Below, one piece after another: positions 60,579 to 64,000 of a stretch of DNA of 64,000 nt. The DNA is from Pseudomonas paraversuta. GTDB taxonomy: Bacteria; Pseudomonadota; Gammaproteobacteria; Pseudomonadales; Pseudomonadaceae. The stretch's first letter is position 1, and each line of letters opens with the position of its first letter. The stretch spans positions 62,001 to 126,000 of the forward strand of contig NZ_CAJFCL010000008.1 in assembly GCF_904063065.1 (NCBI RefSeq), in the 5' to 3' direction. The notes beneath the pieces are model-generated. The model saw nothing but the letters and a program-made list of their open reading frames with translations, did not search any database and had not been told where the DNA came from. The translations under genes and the position numbers were made by a program.

Positions 60579-62201
60579 ATGTCAGACTCAATTGCACAAC
60601 AGGCTGTTTCTGCCAAGGGAACAACCGGCCGTGAAGAACGAAAGATCATTTTTGCGTCATCCCTCGGGACGGTTTTCGAGTGGTATGACTTTTTCTTGTA
60701 TGGCGCTTTGGCGACCGTTCTCAGCAAACAGTTTTTTGCCGGGGTCAACGACACCACAGCGTTCATTTTTGCCTTGATGGCCTTCGCCGCCGGCTTTCTG
60801 GTGAGACCCTTCGGTGCATTGGTATTTGGCCGGTTGGGCGACATGATCGGGCGTAAATACACCTTCCTCATGACCATCATTCTGATGGGTTTATCGACCT
60901 TTGCCGTGGGGCTGCTACCCACTTACACCAGCATCGGCATTGCGGCACCGATCATGCTCGTGCTGTTACGCATGCTCCAGGGGCTGGCGTTGGGCGGTGA
61001 ATACGGCGGCGCGGCGACCTACGTGGCGGAGCACGCAGCGCCCGGCAAACGCGGTTTCAATACCAGCTGGATTCAATCAACTGCCACCCTGGGGCTGCTG
61101 CTGTCGCTGGTGGTGGTACTGAGCTGCCGCTACCTGACCGGTGACCAGTTTGAAGTCTGGGGCTGGCGCCTGCCGTTCCTGCTGTCCATCGTGCTGCTGG
61201 GCATCTCGACCTGGATCCGCATGAGCATGCATGAGTCCCCGGCCTTCGTAAAAATGAAGGCTGAAGGTAAAACCAGTAAATCGCCGATCCGGGAATCGTT
61301 CGGCAAGTGGGAAAACCTCAAGATCGTGCTGATTGCACTGTTCGGCATCAACGCCGGCCAGGCCGTGACCTTTTACACGGCACAGTTTTACGTACTGTTC
61401 TTCCTTACCCAGATGCTCAAGATGGACCCGGCCCAGGCCAATATGCTGCTCATCATCAGTGTGGTTATCGGCGCCCCGTTCTTTATCTTTTTCGGCTGGC
61501 TGTCGGACCGCGTAGGTCGTAAACCCATTCTGATGCTCGGGCTATTGCTGGCCACGGTGCTGTATTTCCCGCTGTTCAAAGGCCTGAGCCACTATGCCAA
61601 CCCGCAAATCGATACGGCCAGCCGTCAGTCGCCGATTGTAGTGATGGCTGACCCGGCAACCTGCACCTTCCAGTTCGATCCGGTGGGTAAGGCGCGTTTT
61701 GACAGCCCCTGTGACAAGGTCAAGACCTTCCTGGTCAAACAGGGCCTGCCTTACACCTCCCAGGCCGTGGCGCCGGGCACTGATGTCCAGGTGTCGGTGG
61801 GTGAGACGCAGATCAAAGGCTTTGACGAAGCGGCCATGCGCGCTGCGATCAACGAAGCGGGCTACCCCGCCAAGGCAGATCCGAGTGCGGTCAACCAGCC
61901 GATGGTGGTGCTGATGATGGTTCTGCTGACGCTCATCGCAACCATGACCTACGGCCCACTGGCTGCAGTGATGGTGGAACTGTTCCCGACCCGGATCCGC
62001 TACACCTCCATGTCCCTGCCGTATCACATTGGCAATGGCTGGTTCGGCGGCTTTTTGCCCACCGTCTCCTTTGCCCTGGTGGTCTACACCGGGGATATCT
62101 TCTACGGGCTGTGGTACCCGGTGGTGATCACCGGGGTCAGCCTGGTAGTGGGCATGCTGTGCCTGAAGGAAACCCGAAACGTGGATATCGACAAGATATA
62201 A
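60579..62201 (+). CDS. MFS transporter, metabolite:H+ symporter (MHS) type
   Basis: About 540 residues with twelve predicted membrane helices. MHS/MFS motifs are SLGTVFEWYDFFLYG, FGRLGDMIGRKYTFL, GGEYGGAATYVAEHA and FGWLSDRVGRKPILM. A ~95-residue hydrophilic insert with two cysteines (ATCTFQFDPVG, DSPCDKVK) lies between late helices (about residues 345-440) and should face the periplasm. I start at ATG 60579 (MSDSIAQQAVSAKG), with GAGGG upstream; the open frame extends back into the GMC gene in another frame and the ATG at 60558 is an alternative. Such symporters take up organic acids or betaines; the substrate is unknown. Confidence 0.9.
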   Translation: MSDSIAQQAVSAKGTTGREERKIIFASSLGTVFEWYDFFLYGALATVLSKQFFAGVNDTTAFIFALMAFAAGFLVRPFGALVFGRLGDMIGRKYTFLMTIILMGLSTFAVGLLPTYTSIGIAAPIMLVLLRMLQGLALGGEYGGAATYVAEHAAPGKRGFNTSWIQSTATLGLLLSLVVVLSCRYLTGDQFEVWGWRLPFLLSIVLLGISTWIRMSMHESPAFVKMKAEGKTSKSPIRESFGKWENLKIVLIALFGINAGQAVTFYTAQFYVLFFLTQMLKMDPAQANMLLIISVVIGAPFFIFFGWLSDRVGRKPILMLGLLLATVLYFPLFKGLSHYANPQIDTASRQSPIVVMADPATCTFQFDPVGKARFDSPCDKVKTFLVKQGLPYTSQAVAPGTDVQVSVGETQIKGFDEAAMRAAINEAGYPAKADPSAVNQPMVVLMMVLLTLIATMTYGPLAAVMVELFPTRIRYTSMSLPYHIGNGWFGGFLPTVSFALVVYTGDIFYGLWYPVVITGVSLVVGMLCLKETRNVDIDKI

Positions 62202-62214
62202 ACGGCGATTACCC

Positions 62215-62266
62215 TGCAGGAGCGACGCTCGATTGCTTGCGAGCCCTTGAAAAGCTCGCTCCTACA
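62215..62266. repeat. Degenerate REP pair after the MFS gene
   Basis: GCTCGCTCCTACA (62254-62266) is an exact REP half. An imperfect partner, TGCAGGAGCGAC, starts at 62215. They form a decayed REPIN-like element just past the MFS stop codon. Confidence 0.7.
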
Positions 62267-62289
62267 CAGGACAGGTATATGTCAGGCAC

Positions 62290-62319
62290 AAAAAAACCGG
62301 CTAATCAGCCGGTTTTTTT
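62290..62319. terminator. Intrinsic terminator between the MFS gene and plsC
   Basis: AAAAAAACCGGCT and AGCCGGTTTTTTT are perfect 13-base arms around AATC, with T-tracts on both strands; the pairing extends outward through GGCAC/GTGCC. It can serve the rightward MFS gene and the leftward plsC transcript. Confidence 0.93.
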
Positions 62320-62433
62320 AGTGCCTGGAAAAACTTATGCACGTTTTTCATTGAAAAGTAATGCCGCGAAATAAGTATATAAATCATTAAGTTACGGATG
62401 TTTTATGAAGATAATCCAAAACTTGTGCACAAG

Positions 62434-63216
62434 TTATCCACAATTTGCCTGGTCTGTGGTTGCAGTGGGTGCCGTCACCGGTGGCAGTGAACCCATTTCG
62501 CGCTGAGTGCTCTCGTTCCAGGCTTGCACCCGGTCATTGAGCTCTGCAATTGCCCGGGGCCCAGTGCCATTGGCGTACATCGGTTCGCCAATCACCAGCT
62601 CAATGGTGCCGGGTTTTTTCGCCCAGCCTGTCTTGGGCCAGTATTTGCCGGCATTGTGGGCTATTGGCAATACCGGCAACTCGGCGTTTACGGCCAGTGC
62701 GGTACCGCCTCGGGAAAACTTGCCCACCTGACCGAATGGCACACGTGTGCCTTCCGGAAAGATCAGCACCCAAATGTTGTCCTTGAGCAGCTCGTCGCCC
62801 TTTTTGGCGATGTGCTTGAGCGCCGCCTTGGGGTTGTCGCGGTCAATGGCAATCGGGCGCAGCATCGCCATCGCCCAGCCAAAGAACGGTACATACAGCA
62901 GCTCGCGCTTGAGTACCTGACTCAACGGCTGAAAGTAGGCCGAGAGAAAAAACGTCTCCCAGGTACTTTGATGGTTGGCCAGGATCACGCAAGGCTGTTG
63001 CGGAATATTTTCAGCACCCTTCACTTCAACCTGAATGTTAAGAAACACCCGGGTCAGCCACAGAGCGCAGCGGCACCAGTACACGTTAATAAACCGGTAA
63101 CGCGCACGAAACGGCAGGAACGGGGCGACAAAAAAGCTCAGTGAGCACCACAGCAGGGCGCTGGTGCCCAGCAGCAGGTAAAAGAAGAAGGTTCTGATGG
63201 CCTGCAGTATCGACAT
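62434..63216 (-). CDS. plsC: 1-acyl-sn-glycerol-3-phosphate acyltransferase
   Basis: 260 residues with an N-terminal hydrophobic segment (FFFYLLLGTSALLWCSLSFF). The acyltransferase motif I is NHQSTWE, an H-x4-E form of the usual H-x4-D. Motif III is FPEGTRVPFGQVGKF. It makes phosphatidic acid from lysophosphatidic acid at the inner membrane. gmhB is 77 bases upstream on the same strand. A consensus DnaA box (62434-62442) overlaps its stop codon. Confidence 0.92.
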   Translation of the reverse strand: MSILQAIRTFFFYLLLGTSALLWCSLSFFVAPFLPFRARYRFINVYWCRCALWLTRVFLNIQVEVKGAENIPQQPCVILANHQSTWETFFLSAYFQPLSQVLKRELLYVPFFGWAMAMLRPIAIDRDNPKAALKHIAKKGDELLKDNIWVLIFPEGTRVPFGQVGKFSRGGTALAVNAELPVLPIAHNAGKYWPKTGWAKKPGTIELVIGEPMYANGTGPRAIAELNDRVQAWNESTQREMGSLPPVTAPTATTDQANCG

Positions 63217-63293
63217 AGCGACTTTTACCGTTGCGGATAAAGCACCGCTTAACCGGCCTGCACCTAGGGTTCAGGCGGGTGTTCGGGGGTGCT

Positions 63294-63827
63294 TTATTTG
63301 TGGATAAGTTCTGCGGCAACTGCCGCCAGATCGTCAAATATTAGGGTATTGACCGGTAACTTCTTGGCCAAAGTCAGCAGGCCTTTTCCGGTCTTTACCA
63401 AAACTGGCTGAGAATCGACGGCTTGTGCGGCCTGCAAGTCACCCAAACTGTCGCCGACAAACCAACATTCGGCCAAATCAGCACCGTAATGCTCGGCAAT
63501 GGTCTGCAACATGCCCGGTTTTGGCTTGCGGCAAGCGCAACCCTCGTCGGGGCCGTGAGGGCAGTAAACAATCAAGCCGACCTCGCCACCCTGCTCGGCC
63601 ACGAGCGCCCGTAAACGCTCATGCATGGCCTCCAGGGTCGCGACGCTGTAGTAGCCGCGGGCAATGCCGGACTGGTTGGTCGCGACCGCGACGGTCCAGC
63701 CCGACTTGCTCAACTGCGCAATGGCCTCGATCGCGCCAGGGAGCGGGAGCCACTCCTCGACAGACTTGATGTAAGCGTCGGAGTCATAATTGATCACTCC
63801 GTCCCGATCGAGAATCAGCAGTTTCAA
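63294..63827 (-). CDS. gmhB: D-glycero-beta-D-manno-heptose-1,7-bisphosphate 7-phosphatase
   Basis: 177 residues of the HAD superfamily. Motif I is LDRDGVINYDSD, motif II is VATNQSGIARG, the zinc-binding cysteines and histidine are in YCPHGPDEGCACRKPKPG, and the last motif is FVGDSLGDLQAA. It removes the 7-phosphate in ADP-heptose synthesis for lipopolysaccharide. The gene begins 11 bases past the glyS stop and lies between glyS and plsC, a common Pseudomonas order. Confidence 0.94.
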   Translation of the reverse strand: MKLLILDRDGVINYDSDAYIKSVEEWLPLPGAIEAIAQLSKSGWTVAVATNQSGIARGYYSVATLEAMHERLRALVAEQGGEVGLIVYCPHGPDEGCACRKPKPGMLQTIAEHYGADLAECWFVGDSLGDLQAAQAVDSQPVLVKTGKGLLTLAKKLPVNTLIFDDLAAVAAELIHK

Positions 63828-63838
63828 CAGTAAACCCC

Positions 63839-64000
63839 TTAGCCCAGCAGCGAAATGTCGGCAACGCCCAGGAACAGACCGCGCAAGCGCGCCAGCAGTG
63901 CATAGCGGTTAGCCCGCACACTCGGGTCTTCAGCGTTGATCATGACCGCTTCGAAGAACGCATCCACAGGCTCGCGCAACGATGCCAGACGTGTCAGCGC
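63839..64000 (-). CDS. glyS: Glycyl-tRNA synthetase beta subunit, C-terminal end (runs off the window)
   Basis: Only the last 53 codons are present, on the minus strand, ending ARLRGLFLGVADISLLG. The segment LREPVDAFFEAVMINAEDP is the conserved C-terminal anticodon-binding region of GlyS. It is upstream of gmhB on the same strand. The rest of the gene lies outside the window. Confidence 0.9.
   Translation of the reverse strand, partial: ALTRLASLREPVDAFFEAVMINAEDPSVRANRYALLARLRGLFLGVADISLLG

Overview
The window is a Pseudomonas chromosome segment around the replication origin. Evidence for this is the gene order rpmH-oriC-dnaA-dnaN-recF-gyrB, the mnmG-rsmG-parA-parB-atpIBEFHAGDC-glmU-glmS block, a parS-type ParB site at the recF 3' end, Pseudomonas-type REP palindromes (TGTAGGAGCGAGC), and protein sequences that read like those of the P. 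fluorescens/putida lineage. The species cannot be fixed from the sequence alone. I see no tRNA, rRNA, CRISPR array or intact insertion sequence.

Region 1 (1-8562, all minus strand) looks like membrane and metal homeostasis. A partial cyclopropane-fatty-acid synthase gene runs off the left edge. Next comes a bufferin-type RiPP operon: BufA precursor, BufB DUF692/MNIO modifying enzyme and BufC partner. It is followed by a tightly coupled four-gene operon encoding three SPFH (HflK/HflC-like) membrane proteins, one with a histidine-rich tail, and a CPx-type metal P-type ATPase. This SPFH/ATPase/bufferin neighbourhood is the best candidate here for an undescribed system.

Region 2 (8667-15729) is accessory: a secreted serine hydrolase of the beta-lactamase fold, a LysR regulator, about 1 kb with no convincing gene, an orphan ribbon-helix-helix protein, and a protein of about 1040 residues that joins an unassigned, probably alpha-helical-barrel N-terminal half to a MurF-like ligase.

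Region 3 (15778-29637) is a biofilm-adhesin locus. It holds an alpha/beta hydrolase, a complete type I secretion system (HlyD adaptor, ABC exporter with a C39-like domain, TolC-like channel) and a 2018-residue BapA-like adhesin. The adhesin contains 920 residues of almost pure Asp-Ala dipeptide repeat. Upstream of it lie about 1.7 kb of AT-richer sequence with palindromes but no convincing gene.

Region 4 (29638-49162) is the housekeeping block glmS, a DeoR regulator, glmU, the complete F1Fo ATP synthase operon, parB, parA, rsmG, mnmG, a frameshifted ABC-F ATPase gene and mnmE. The mnmG/ABC-F gap carries a second DnaA-box cluster with an AT-rich stretch, resembling a second origin.

Region 5 (49196-58534) is the origin itself: yidC, yidD, rnpA and rpmH run leftward; oriC has six perfect DnaA boxes; dnaA, dnaN, recF and gyrB run rightward and end at a strong terminator.

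Region 6 (58828-64000) carries a GMC flavin oxidoreductase and an MHS-type MFS transporter (plus strand), then plsC, gmhB and the 3' end of glyS (minus strand).
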